Positions 34,659 through 46,037 of a stretch of DNA of 64,000 nucleotides are shown in pieces. Origin of the DNA: Ottelia alismoides (taxonomy: Eukaryota > Streptophyta > Magnoliopsida > Alismatales > Hydrocharitaceae); NCBI GenBank assembly GCA_037367405.1, contig JAZKJV010000086.1, positions 1,116,001 to 1,180,000 on the forward strand, read 5' to 3'. The notes beneath the pieces were generated by a model. It saw nothing but the letters and a program-made list of their open reading frames with translations. It searched no databases and was not told the origin of the DNA. The translations under genes were made by a program, and so were the position numbers. Within the stretch, counting starts at the first letter, position 1. Every line of letters starts with the position of its first letter.

Positions 34659-36573
34659 TGTTAGCAATGTGAGCCCCGGGCGAATCATTCCTACAATAAA
34701 TGTTATTGTAATAAATGATTTATCAATAAAAGTTATTGATTATTTTTCACTCCCTTTCTGAGATTGAATAAATGAATGCACTATAAGGTCCCTCTGTACA
34801 ATAAGGGTTATGTACCATGGCCAACTTGATGATCATACAGCTGTTGATTCACTGAATGAATCATAGAGGCTGATGCTTGGATGAATATCTAAGGAGTTAG
34901 ATAGAGGACTCATCAAGCATCATCAAATGATTGTTAAGTGATGATATCCAGCATGAGTAGGAGATGGCAATCCTTTCTCAAAAGGCTGATATCTGACTGA
35001 CCTCTTGATGCAGATCCTCTACATAGGAATAGTGATTCAGAGGTGTCAGATTAGTTGAGTCAATGGGTTGACTTAACAAGATCGAGGTAACCAAAGACCT
35101 ATGTTGAATGCTGTCATAGCATAGGCATGCATCCTCTGACTGGAGACAGATGCGTTGCTATATGTCTGAGTATGTACATTTGGCAGACCAATAGGTTGAT
35201 GACCTAACCAAGGTCTATACACCGGCGAGCTGGTGTGCATGTAAGGACATAGGAGTAATACGATCTCTCAAAGGGATCATACAGGTTCACTTATGAACCG
35301 GGAGACATGAGCTCAATCATGAGTTATTGGGACTGATCAAATTCCATGCATGGTCGTCATGCTTTGGAAGCATGACATGAATTTGAAGGTAAGACATATG
35401 CTTTGGGAAAGCATATGATCTATACCAATTCCTAGTGATCAAGATTGAGAAACTTAGTGATCAAACCCTGAAGATGACAGTGTAAAAGTGATCTTTATCT
35501 TCAAAATGATCATAAGTCTTCCAGTATGCAGTATGTATATGTATTGAGAATATCTGAGGGTGATGTGATCATAAACGATTGTATACCCATGACGCTTCCA
35601 CTCCGAGGGAGTGATGAAACATGTTCATTAGAGAAGTAACCTAATCTTAGTCCATGTACTGGACATTGATCTGAATGAGATTCATATGCAATGAGAAGAT
35701 TAGGTCTACGGTCTTTATTTGATCAAGCATCTGTGGGAGGTCCATGGGATCTGGATTTGAGATATGATCTCAACATCCAAGTCACTATACGTGGAACAAT
35801 ACAATCGCCCTGTCCTTATCTCCAAGTATCTGCGGAGAAATCGCATTATTCTTGAAGGGTTCAAGAATAATTCCATAAGATCTAAGCAATAAAGAAATAA
35901 TGATTAAATGTGATTTAATCATCTTGATGTGTGTAGAAATTATCTAATATAATTAAATGTGATTTAATTATTGTGGATAAGAATAATGTGGATAGAAATA
36001 TTCAATTATTCATAATATATTATAAATGTGATTTATTATGTATTAGAGAGAGTTAATTATAATTTATATTTGTTGATTAATTATTATGTGTATTGGATAC
36101 ACATTGTGCAATTAATTGATAATGTAAATTATATGTTGTTTTGGGTTGTGAATGTGATTCACAATTTTTCAATGGCAAGATTGCAATATTCTCAAAATTA
36201 TTTGTGAATTATTTTTGAAGAATAAATCACAACAAATAGTTGTTAGAAATAATAATGAAGATTTCCTGGAGATGTGCAATCTCATGAAATCTCATGAGAT
36301 TGCCTCCATATGGAAGGGAGTGGGCGGCACCCATGTCCTATTTGGAATGGGTGGCCGTCCACCTTGAATATACATGGGAGATGTAATCTCCATGTATATT
36401 CTCTCCTTATTTGTTGGTATAATTTAGGATTGATTTATATTTGATTTTATCAAATATATTTTAATCTAAATTAGATCATAATTTATTGGTTTCACCAACA
36501 ACAATCTTGACCATTGGATTGGACATAAATCAATCTCATCCATTGATTTTATATGTCCCATGGATTGAGATCC
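34659..36573 (+). repeat. Copia LTR, truncated by nested Athila-like insertion
   Basis: Starts TGTTAGCAATGTGAGCCC after GACTG (a possible target duplication whose partner would be outside the window). It follows the shared LTR at 3157 closely to 36,573, equal to about 5,085 of that LTR. There an Athila-like element inserts just before the TATA region. The remainder of this copia element lies beyond the window. No internal domain is visible. Confidence 0.9.
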
Positions 36574-39500
36574 TGATGACCACAAAAACTTCCCAAGCAA
36601 CTAGGGTAGAGAAATATAAACAAAGGTTGTTGCGACCTTAGTCGCTCGAGAAGTCCGGATCAACAAGAAAATGAAGTTCAGACCACCAAAATCAGATAAA
36701 ATCAAATAAACACAATAGCGGTCCTGGCTATTAGATTAGCCTGGTATAGCGACCAGGGTCGGACTCAAGGAGCACGTGATGGCCTTGCGGCCTACGAAGT
36801 AGTCTAAAGAATGAATAAAATAAAAGACAAGTGTTTTTGGTGGATGTTAAATTTTTATGATTTTTTTTTGGATTTTTAATTAATAAGGAAAAGAAGAAAA
36901 CAAGTAAATAAGCCAAATACAAACAATTATTAAAGCACTCAAAACGCAACCAAAAATTCAGATAAAAATGTTTTTAGGTTTTTTATGTTTTTTACTGTTT
37001 TTGGGTAATTTTTGGTATTTTCTTATTTTTATTTAGTTTTCTAAAAATAAAACAATGCAAGAAAACATGGCAGGAGCTTGTGGCTGATATGAGAAATAGA
37101 CGAAGTCTAGCATCAAACAACCACATTCTCTATCCGAGCTCAAAATGCTTGTGGCTGATATGAGAATCATGTCACTCCTTCACTCTCTCCTTATACTGTA
37201 GGCTGTTTGAGAAGGCGGTATCACGAAGTTCCTCCAGGGCTGCTAACTCTGCCCTCCTCTGGTCTCCTACACTATATGGATCTAAAAGAATATCTATGAC
37301 TGCCCAAAGTGACTTGTGCCTCAACTCAACAGGTAAATGGCACGGCTTGCCATAAACTAGGTGAAAGGGGACCTAATTGCAATAAAAGTAAAGTTCTCGG
37401 ACTAATTGGTAACATGTACCAAAAGTCTGAGGGCTTTACTGTAAAATACCCAAAAATATACGCACATGCACAAATAAACCACGCACATGGGTATATATGC
37501 AATTATCGAAAAGTTTTCATTCATTCATGAACATCCCAGAACTACAAGGCTATCAATGCAAATATCCCATACAAACACGTATCGATGCACGTGACACACT
37601 ACTGGCAGGGGTATACATGCAAAGAGCAGAAAAGATAAGGTCCAATATGCAATTTACCTAATGCAAATAAAATACGAAAAATATTTACAGGATTAAAACT
37701 AAACAATTCAGAAACTAAGGGCCTAAGGGAATATTTACCCTTTATTAAATAGGCCATCGGATGGGCGCCACGTGTGCTGATCGACGGCTGAAAATGGGGT
37801 GACGCTCAATGCTAGGGTACTCGTCCTGATCGAACGGCGGTGGCCTCGCCACGTGTGAAATCTGACGACTGGGGTGCAGCGTGGGAAAGCCTCGTTGATC
37901 GGAGGGTGCGGATCGCTCCTCCAAGGATCTGACGCTGCTAGTGGCTCCTCAAATGAACGGCTGAGATGCAAACTGGAGGTCGAAGGGGATCTGACGGTAT
38001 CTGGAGGTTGAGGAAGAACTGATGGCCGGCGACCTTTGCCGGCCCGCTGCGCGCGCTCCCGGCCTCCTCGCGGGACCCTGATGATCGGAGATGAATCGCC
38101 GTGGCCTTCCGCATCCAATGGTGCCCTCCGATGGCTCGACGGAGCTCCGAGGAGCTCAGGCGAGGCCGGCGAAGACCAAGCTGCTGCTCCAGATGGTCCA
38201 AGCCCTCAAATGGGCTCGGATGTACCTGCAAAGCATACGAGCAGACTCGCGAGTCGAGGGCAAAGTGCCTCGACCCTGTGAGAGGGGGTGACGGTGACTG
38301 GTGAGGCGGGGCGGTCGAGCTCCGGTGAGGTGTAGACGGTGGAGCTCGAAACCCCAGCTCCTGTGCGAGCTGGGTTGAATGGAGGGGCGTAGAACGTGCG
38401 CGGGAAGAAGGTGATCATGATGGTGAGGTCCGATGATCGGGCCGAAGACGGAGATGACCGGAATCGACAATGAACAGAAAATGGGCGAATTGGGCGAAAC
38501 GCGAAATCAAAGAAGACGGGAAGGAAATAAGGGTACCTCGGTGGAGGAATCAACTGGGCGTGAGCTTGGGAAGGTCTGCGTCATTGCCTCACAGGTCGTC
38601 GAGGCCCGAGGCTCGAGCTCCTGCTTCAGGCGGAGCACGGCGGCGCTTGCTCGCCGGATCAGAGGTCCGGGCACCTTCCCCTCTCTTCAACACCGCCAAC
38701 GGAGAGCTGTCACCTCAGGGAAGGCAGTGGAGGTCACAGGAATGAAAGGCGGGGAGCCAAAGATGCTGGAATCGTGCGGCGGAGCTCGGATTAAATAGGG
38801 TGGAAGGTCCGGGAAGAAAGGCTCGGGTCCGGCTCGATTGAGCACGGACCCCTAGGCATGATGTCGGGCGAGGTTCCCGGATGCTCGGGGTGTGATTAGG
38901 ACCCTGGGTTTGGGTGTCTGGAGATCGGATCGAGGCGTAGAAATTCAGAGAAGTCGGGTCGAATCTTCAGATCCGCGAGAGAATGGTCCGCGGGGGAGAG
39001 TTGACCGGAGGTCAACAATCCCCCGTGGACCAATCAGATAATTTCATTTTTAGTTATTTATAAATTCATTTAAAAATAATAAATGACTTATTTTTGAAAA
39101 ACTTTAAACATGAAAAATGTTTATTTATTTTCAAAATATTTTTTAGTGATTTTTATTTATTTTTTTGAAATATAATTTAGGTATTTACAAAATATTATTA
39201 TTATATACATGTATATACATATGTATTTTTAATTTTTAATTGTTTATTTTTGTATAAATTATCCCAATTTTATATTTTATTTATTTATAGGATAAAATTT
39301 GGAATGGTATTTTTATTTTATTTTTATTATTAATATACAAGAGGGAAATAAATAGATATATACATCTATATACATGGTATATCTACAATGTATTTTTGTT
39401 TTTTTTAATTTTGTTCTTTTCATTTTTCTTTTTTTGTTGTTTTTATTTTATTTATTTACACCATAAAAGATTGAATATTTACAAATTTTATGGAAAGTAA

Positions 39501-39982
39501 TTTTATTTATTTATAAGGTGAAATAAATATAAGTGAGTGGACTATATACATGGTGAATATGCACAAGTGATGTTTTTCTTTTCTTTTAAATTTTTTCTAT
39601 TTTTGTTTTGATTTTTGTATATAAATATATACAATATATACAAACCACTTTTATTCTATTTTTTTGAGGAAAATATATTTATTGTATTTACAGGTATATT
39701 TTCACACATGAGCACCCTATCTCTCTCTACTTTGGCTTTTATGCAGTCAGGCCCATGCTGAGCCCTCCCTTGGGATTAGGTTGCTCAATATTTATTCTAA
39801 ATATTTCCCTCTTTTTCTTTTGTCTCTTTATTCTTTTATTTTTGCACAAAACAAGCTAATTATTAAACTTTATACAATGCATGTTTTTGGTAATTCTTTG
39901 TATTTACAAGAAGATACATGTATTTGCAAAGGTTTTTGTAGCTAAAATATAAGGATAAAGAGTGATGAATGGGTATTCATCA
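36574..39982 (-). repeat. 3' LTR of the Athila-like element (3.4 kb)
   Basis: From its own 5' end it begins TGATGAATACCCATTCATCA (at 39,982) and ends TGGTCATCA (at 36,574). A TATA-like CCCTATTTAA is at 38,791-38,800 on the minus strand, about 1.2 kb in. The hairpin CCTGGTATAGCGACCAGG lies at 36,740-36,757 near its 3' end and recurs in the other minus LTRs. Relative to the 5' LTR it lacks several hundred bases and carries an integrase-derived insert (37,076-37,367). The G+C-rich zone 37,740-38,900 holds overlapping frames that I do not accept as genes. Confidence 0.92.
37076..37367 (-). repeat. Captured integrase C-terminal fragment inside the LTR
   Basis: About 275 bp matches 42,275-42,550, the 3' end of the integrase coding region of the same element, with only scattered substitutions. 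It replaces LTR sequence present in the 5' LTR (about 50,755-51,325). The phrase GCTTGTGGCTGATATGAGA occurs at the left edge (about 37,076) and again at about 37,148. This suggests two template jumps. It has no function of its own that I can see. Confidence 0.88.
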
Positions 39983-39998
39983 CCCCCATATACTTAAC
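39983..39998 (-). promoter_or_regulatory. Polypurine tract of the Athila-like element
   Basis: On the minus strand GTTAAGTATATGGGGG directly precedes the TGATGAAT of the 3' LTR. The LARD-like element has the equivalent AAGTATAGGGGGG before its 3' LTR at 63,676. Confidence 0.85.
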
Positions 39999-42092
39999 TT
40001 TGCTAGTCCCTTAGCAAACACTTATTTGAAAAAGAAGTGAAAAAGAAAGAAAGAAAAAGAAAAAGAGGAGAATATACATGGATTAAGGTTGATTATTAAA
40101 CTCGCCTTCATTAAATTGAATTATGGAGCTCGATCAAATCTTTGGATTATTAATGTGTCGGAACCTTATTTGGACTTAAGCTTAAAACTCAACAGCCTCT
40201 AAGTTCCACCAATCTATGGACAAGACTCCTCAATAAACCAGATCAGAACAAGTCTACATACACAAACTCTAATGACCATGAATCTTTGCATGCAGTGTAA
40301 GTGATATGTAGCTCCCCACCTCAGAAGTAATAGAGAAACATCCCCCTCAACCTGGTAACTCTAATGCCTCGGTCTAGCAACTCTTTCCTCGAGAAGCGGG
40401 GTATTCCCTTCTAAGTTCAAGTGCAACCGGCTCAAGAAGAGGAGGAAGAAGATGAAGAATAGACCATGGCCAGTGTAGCCATGTATCCCTGGGAGCCCAA
40501 CCAGTGTAGCTAAGTCTCCCGCTGCAAGCTTCATGAGATGTAACATGGATACCATGAGCTTTTGCTTTATTTAACTATATACACTCCGGTGGGGTTATTA
40601 ACTTTTCAATCCGACCCACCACTTTTTTGGAGTTCTTTTCTTTTTGCACATTTTTTCCGTGTGCAAGTATACAACATATCTACATGGTGCAGCATATATA
40701 CAAGGAGTTTTTCCTCTTGAGCCAGTAGACTATCCCTCTTTTGAAGCTTTATTGCAACCCACGGCTTCTGTCTTTAGACTTCATCACCACTAAACCAAGT
40801 TGAGACGCACTTCCTTCACTAGAAGAAGAAGAGAGGTTCCGCCTAGAAGTACTACCCTCATATGCTACCCCAAGCCAAAGGAAACTGCCTCCTCACCACC
40901 TCATCCATGGAGAGCTGTGTGTAAAGTGCTGGTGCAAGTCAAGCCATTGTCTCTAAGAGTCATGCGTGTGTTGTTAAGTGCTATACTTAGGCTCATTAAG
41001 ATGACATATGCTCATAGCCTAGTGGGCTCAAAGAATTAAGTCCCAATGGACCTGAAAAGCCTTAACCATAAGCCCTATAAGGTTCCTCTTAGAATTAGGT
41101 GGATTAAGATCTTAATCAAGCTCCATTTCCCAATTTAATTCCAGGCTAGTTTAAATGTCAACTATGATCCAGGAAAAACTATACAAATATTTACAAAGAT
41201 GCTATTTACAAATATTCACAATCGTGCAAAATTTTTGCAAAATGTTTTGAAATCATGAATGGATGAATGCATGAAATGCAAGTTTCGCAAAAGTATTTAC
41301 ACACATTTACACAAGATTTTTGCAAACTTTTGATTTTCAAAACATTTTGGAAAAATTTTGTACTATATACATAATTTTGATAAGAAAATATTGACACAAA
41401 CTTTACACAAAAGATTTTTGAAAACATTTTTACAAAAATAATTTTGTACACTAGCTATGTATGTGCAAAATGAATCTTATATACAAGGGAGAAAATTTTT
41501 TTAATTTTATGGATTTTTAGGGTTTTTAGCCATTTTATTTATTTATTTATTCGCACACTCACACAAAGTATGAGTTATGGCTAAAGTATATATGAAATAT
41601 ATACACCCCCCCTATACTTAGCTCGAACGATGTCCTCAGAGTGATTAAGAGCGATGAAGAAGACATAACTCGTGCTTAGTAAAGGGAAGTGAAAAGGAAT
41701 GGCTAGATACAGAGATGAATGAATGAATAGAATGAGGAGAAATCGATGGTTTCCCCCTATACTTAGGATCAAATAATCCTAAGTATAGCAAGCTGTACAT
41801 GAAGGGAAATCCGAGTGAAGGATGTACAGAGTCTGCCCCCCCTATACTTAGGGTAAAATATCCCTAAGTATAGGCAACAAAACAGGGGTAGAAAGAATGA
41901 AAAGAATACCCGAAGGTCCTACATCCCCCTATACTTAGGGTAAAGTACCCCTAAGTATAGCATAATCATAAGATGAGAAAAGGGATGTGGGACTAAAGAA
42001 TAGAGTGATATGGACAACTGGATCTATACAGGTCGGAAGAACAGTGATAATCAGGCGTGAGATGCAATAGATGTGCGTCAAGAGACCACATC
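39999..42092 (-). other. 3' non-coding region of the Athila-like element
   Basis: About 2.1 kb between integrase and the 3' LTR, with no env-like frame. The part 39,999-41,600 is shared in reverse complement with the LARD-like element (about 61,790-63,660), for example the GGAATACCCCGCT and TTAATTCTTTGAG blocks. The part 41,600-41,960 carries palindromes next to G-runs, described separately. Confidence 0.8.
41606..41960 (-). repeat. Palindrome plus G-run repeats (extra polypurine-like tracts)
   Basis: Three palindromes on the minus strand, CTATACTTAGG(G) paired with (C)CCTAAGTATAG, each continue directly into GGGGG or longer. They lie at 41,753-41,788, 41,836-41,874 and 41,925-41,960. A half-unit (GCTAAGTATAGGGGGGG) is at 41,606-41,622. 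Arms are 12-13 bp and nearly perfect. The element's terminal polypurine tract has the same AAGTATA-G-run form. Such sites could act as additional plus-strand primers; that role is inference. Confidence 0.8.
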
Positions 42093-42842
42093 TCACGCAA
42101 AGTGAATAGGGGCAACATCAACGACTCGCGGCTCATGATCTAGAAATGGCTTGAGCCGCCGGCCATTCACTCGAAAGGTACTCTCAGAAGACAACTCAGA
42201 TATATCAATGCTCTCGTTGTCGTGTACCTGTCTCACAAGATAAGGTCCCTTCCATTTGCTCTGTAGCTTCCCTGGAAATAGACGAAGTCTAGCATCTAAC
42301 AACCACATTCTCTATCCAGGCTCAAAATGCTTGTGGCTGATATGAGAATCATGTCACTCCTTCACTCTCTCCTTATACTGTAGGCTGTTTGAGAAGGCGG
42401 TATCACGAAGCTCCTCCAGGGCTGCTAACTCTGCCCTCCTCTGGTCTCCTACACTATATGGATCTAAAAGAATATCTATGACTGCCCAAAGTGACTTGTG
42501 CCTCAACTCAACAGGTAAATGGCACGGCTTGCCATAAACTAGGTGAAAGGGAGATGTGCCTAATGGTGTCTTGAAAGACGTCCTATATGCCCACAAGACC
42601 GAGTCCAAAAGCTGTGACCAATCATTTCGGTCAGGGCGGACGACTTTCTGCAATATAGTCTTGATCTCCCTGTTCGACACCTCGGCTAGACCATTCGTCT
42701 GGGGATGGTATGGAGTGGCAACTCGATGGTCTATGCCGAACTCGCTGGCAAGTGCCTTCACCTGGTCGTTGATGAAATGAGACCCCCCATCTGAAATCAA
42801 TACTCGATGTACGCCGAATCGCGTGATGATGTGCTTCCTCAA
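42093..42842 (-). pseudogene. Integrase C-terminal half, Athila-like element
   Basis: The minus frame contains [16 protein letters not shown] and [20 protein letters not shown], which carries the catalytic Glu of the DDE triad. The C-terminal [29 protein letters not shown] and NGRRLKPF segments are typical of plant gypsy integrases. TGA at 42,354-42,356 and TAG at 42,312-42,314 interrupt the frame; it ends at a TGA at 42,093. It is in the same frame as the RNase H/integrase part upstream, separated only by a nonsense codon at 42,873. Confidence 0.92.
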
Positions 42843-42872
42843 AAATCTGCAAACTGTCCTCGCATCAGCAGC

Positions 42873-43940
42873 TCAGGCGGGGATAGCCTCAACCCAACGA
42901 CTAACATAGTCAACGGCCAACAGAATGTACTCAAATCCCTGACTCTTAGGGAATGGACCCATGAAATCGATGCCCCATGCGTCAAAAACCTCACAGAAGT
43001 GTATGGGCTGCATCGGCATTATATCACGTTGTCCACAAGTACCCATCCTCTGACAGTCAGTACACCTCTTCATGATCTCATCAGAGTCCTTGAAGAGGGT
43101 AGGCCACCACAAGCCAGATTGGAGCACTTTCTGTGCCGTTCTCCTCCCAGAGTGATGTCCTCCTGCCTCAAGCTTGTGGCAGTAAGTGAGGACGCTATGG
43201 TGCTCCTCCTGAGGAATGCACCTACGCCAGACGCTATCCCCTCCTTCGTGGTAAAGGATGGGATCCTCCCAGTGGTAGGACTTGGCCTTCGCGAGGAAGG
43301 TCTCAAGCCTCTGTCTGGGCCAATCTTGTGGGACTTTCTTAGCAACAAGAAAGTTCACAATATCGGCATACCACGGGAGTGAGGCGATAGCAAGGATCGC
43401 CTCATCTGGGAAGGTCTCACAAATGGGATCAATCTGCTCAGACTCCTCAGGCTGCTCTAAACGGGAGAGATGATCCGCCACCACATTCTTGACTCCATGC
43501 TTATCCTTGATCTCAATGTCGAACTCCTGGAGTAGAAGGATCCATCTAGTCAGTCTGACCTTGGCATCCTTCTTTGCCATGATGTATCGGATGGTGGTAT
43601 GATCTGTATACAAAGTCACTCTAGATCCAATAATGTACGATCTGAACTTATCTAGGGCGAACACTACGGCTAGCATCTCCTTCTCTGTGACTGTATAATT
43701 CCGCTGCGCGGAATCCAATGTGCAGCTAGCGTAGTGAATAGCAAATGGAACTCCATCCCTCTGTCCTAGCACAGCCCCCACAGCAAAATCGGAGGCATCC
43801 GTCATGATCTCGAATGGGAGAGACCAGTCTGGTGGTTGAAGGATAGGAGCCTCAATAACACAATGCTTGAGAGTCTCAAACGACGAAAGACACTTGTCAT
43901 CGACAAGGAACTCGGTGTCTTTCGTCAGCAAGTCAGTCAA
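42873..43940 (-). pseudogene. RNase H and integrase N-terminal half, Athila-like element
   Basis: About 355 residues open on the minus strand. The RNase H-like domain (residues about 1-165) has [34 protein letters not shown] and [12 protein letters not shown], ending VVADHLSRL. The integrase zinc region HHSGRR...CTDCQ is near residues 265-300. The first two DDE Asp are in GIDFMGPFP and [11 protein letters not shown] stops lie at both ends (43,974-43,976 upstream and 42,873-42,875 downstream), and the neighbouring domains are in the same frame. The enzyme degrades the RNA template and integrates cDNA. Confidence 0.93.
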
Positions 43941-43973
43941 CAGTCGGGCAACCCTACTGAAATCACGAATGAA

Positions 43974-45170
43974 TCACCGGTAGAAACCGACGTGCCCCAG
44001 GAAAGACCGTAACTGCCGCAAGTTGGACGGTGGTGTGAGTTTTCTAATGACATCGACCTTAGCCGGATCAACCTCAATGCCCCTGTTGGAGATGATGTGG
44101 CCAAGCACCGTCCCTTTAGTCACCATGAAGTGACTCTTCTCCCAAGAAAGAACCAAGCGAACCTCTATGCATCGCTGAAGTACTCGGTCTAGGCAGTCAA
44201 GACAGGAGTCGAATCCGTCGCCGTAAACCGAGAAATCATCCATGAAGACCTCCAAGCACTCCCCTACCATGTCCGAAAAGATCAACAACATGCATCTCTG
44301 AAAAGTCGCAGGGGCATTGCATAGCCCAAATGGCATGCGCCGGAAGGCGTATGTGCCGAAGGGACAGGTAAAGGTGGTCTTCTCCTGATCCTCAGGAGCG
44401 ATGGACTCCTGGTTGTAGCCCGAGTACCCATCCAGAAAACAATAATGGCTCTTCCCTGCCAGCCTCTCAATGATCTGATCAATAAAGGGCAGGGGGAAAT
44501 GATCCTTCTTGGTGGCCAGGTTGAGTCTCCTGTAGTCAACACAAACCCGCCAAGAAGTGGGTACTCGTGTAGCAATCTCCTCTCCAGACTCGCTAATCAC
44601 TGTAGTGATGCCCGTCTTCTTAGGCACCACATGCAAAGGGCTGACCCACTTGGAGTCAGAGATGTGATAGATAAAATCGGTGCTCCACCATTTCGAAATT
44701 TCCTTCATGACAACCTCTCTCAGATTTGGGTTCAGCCGCCGTTGGAACTCACGCGACGGCTTCGCCTCATCCTCGAGATAGATATGGTGGGAGCACAGGG
44801 CCGGACTAATCCCCTGGAGATCTGCTATGCTCCATCCTATCGCCTTGCGGTTCTTTTCAAGAATCCCCATCAAACGGGATTCCTGCTCTCCAGTCAAATC
44901 GGCTGAGATAATGACTGGGTACATCTCATGCTCACCTGCAAGGAATCTATACTTCAACGACGTAGGAAGTGGCTTCACCTCTGGACAACTGGGTGCTGGC
45001 AAATCTGGCTTCGAAAGAAGTCGCGTGTATGCTGCCAAATCTGCCCGGGAGAATGAGAACGTACTCTCGCAAACTGGATCTGAAGAAGGCTGCTCAACTG
45101 AATTGTCTTTGCTCTGCTCAGCATCTGCCTCCTCCTCAGTTGTAGGCTCAATGGGAATCGGGTCTGGCAT
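43974..45170 (-). pseudogene. Reverse transcriptase, Athila-like element
   Basis: About 398 residues open. It has the gypsy RT pattern: DLQGISPALCSHHIYLE, then WVSPLHVVPKKTG, WRVCVDYRRLN, HFPLPFIDQIIERLAG, YCFLDGYSGYNQ (first catalytic Asp), TTFTCPFGTYAFRRMPFGL and the active site FMDDFSVYG (about residues 305-315). HFMVTKGTVLGH and LRSFLGHVGFYR end it. The catalytic residues look intact. The domain is bounded by in-frame TAG (45,189) and TGA (43,974). The ATG is internal to the original polyprotein. Confidence 0.95.
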
Positions 45171-45188
45171 GTAATCATCACAATCTGC

Positions 45189-45974
45189 CTACTCAGATTC
45201 TGACTCCGAGGGATCTGCATCACATAAGGTGGCATCAGTACCACCATCATCACGAAAATCCGTGTCGCGGTCAAGAACCTGCTCTGCTGCCTCTAAGGTA
45301 TCCTGAACCAGGAATGTGCTCTCCAAGCTCTCCTCTGCTATCATCTCTGCATCAGCGGTGTCTGAAAATGAGAGGATGGCATGTGCTGCTGGGTCTGCCC
45401 AAACTACCTCATCGTCTGTGATCACAAAGTCACAGTCCTGCTGGATGTCTAGCCCTGCATCTGTCAGCTGCTCTAAATCTGAAGTGGTCTCTGAGCATGA
45501 TCTGTCTCTGGCTCTGCTGTCCTCGACCGTCTCTATTTGTACACTTTCACCCTCGACGCGAAAGTATACCTTCCCGCTATCATGGTCGGTCACTGCCTTG
45601 GCTGTGGCCAAGAACGGGCGACTTAGAATGATGGGGGTATCGGTCACAAACTCAGGGATCTCCATGTCCAACACTACAAAGTCCACGGGGAATTGCTGGC
45701 CCTGAATCGTGACGACAACGTCTCGTAACAACCCCTTCGGCCTCTTGACAGATCGATCAGCAAACTGAAGGACTGTCATGCTCTGTCTAAGAGTGCCCAA
45801 CTCAAAGCGGTCGAGAAGGGCTGCCGGAAGGAGGTTGATCGACGATCCGCTATCTAATAGAGTACGGTCGAACCTCTGCTCTCTAATGTGACATCTGACA
45901 TATGGGGCTCCTGAATCTGACCTCTTGGCCGGCAGACGGTTCTGGATCGCGAAACATGTGGCTTTCGTCAGCAC
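45189..45974 (-). pseudogene. Aspartic protease and acidic linker, Athila-like element
   Basis: Retropepsin-like domain with active site TLLDSGSSINLLP (about residues 37-50), flap-region MTVLQFADRSVKRPKGLLRD, and TPIILSRPFLATAKA. About 110 acidic residues follow, including one DDGGTDATLCDADP copy of the repeat seen in the gag linker. A TAG at 45,189-45,191 separates it from RT, and a TAG at 46,038 separates it from the gag linker, all in one frame. Protease would process Gag-Pol. Confidence 0.9.
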
Positions 45975-46037
45975 ATGGATCTCTGAGTGGTGGTTCCTCC
46001 TCTTCCTCCTGACTGTGGTTCTGTCTCTAAGGGAACG

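Noticed and set aside
37735..38798. Open frames of 66-127 residues in the Athila 3' LTR
   Set aside because: They are partly repeated in the 5' LTR because the LTR is repeated. There is no domain, and G+C content makes chance frames likely.
41206..41451. Minus-strand frame rich in Phe, Lys and Cys
   Set aside because: It is low-complexity TTTTGCAAAA-type sequence shared with the LARD 3' region and has no domain.
39999..42092. Envelope-like gene expected in some Athila elements after integrase
   Set aside because: No long frame, signal peptide or membrane segment is present. The region is non-coding and partly shared with the LARD-like element.
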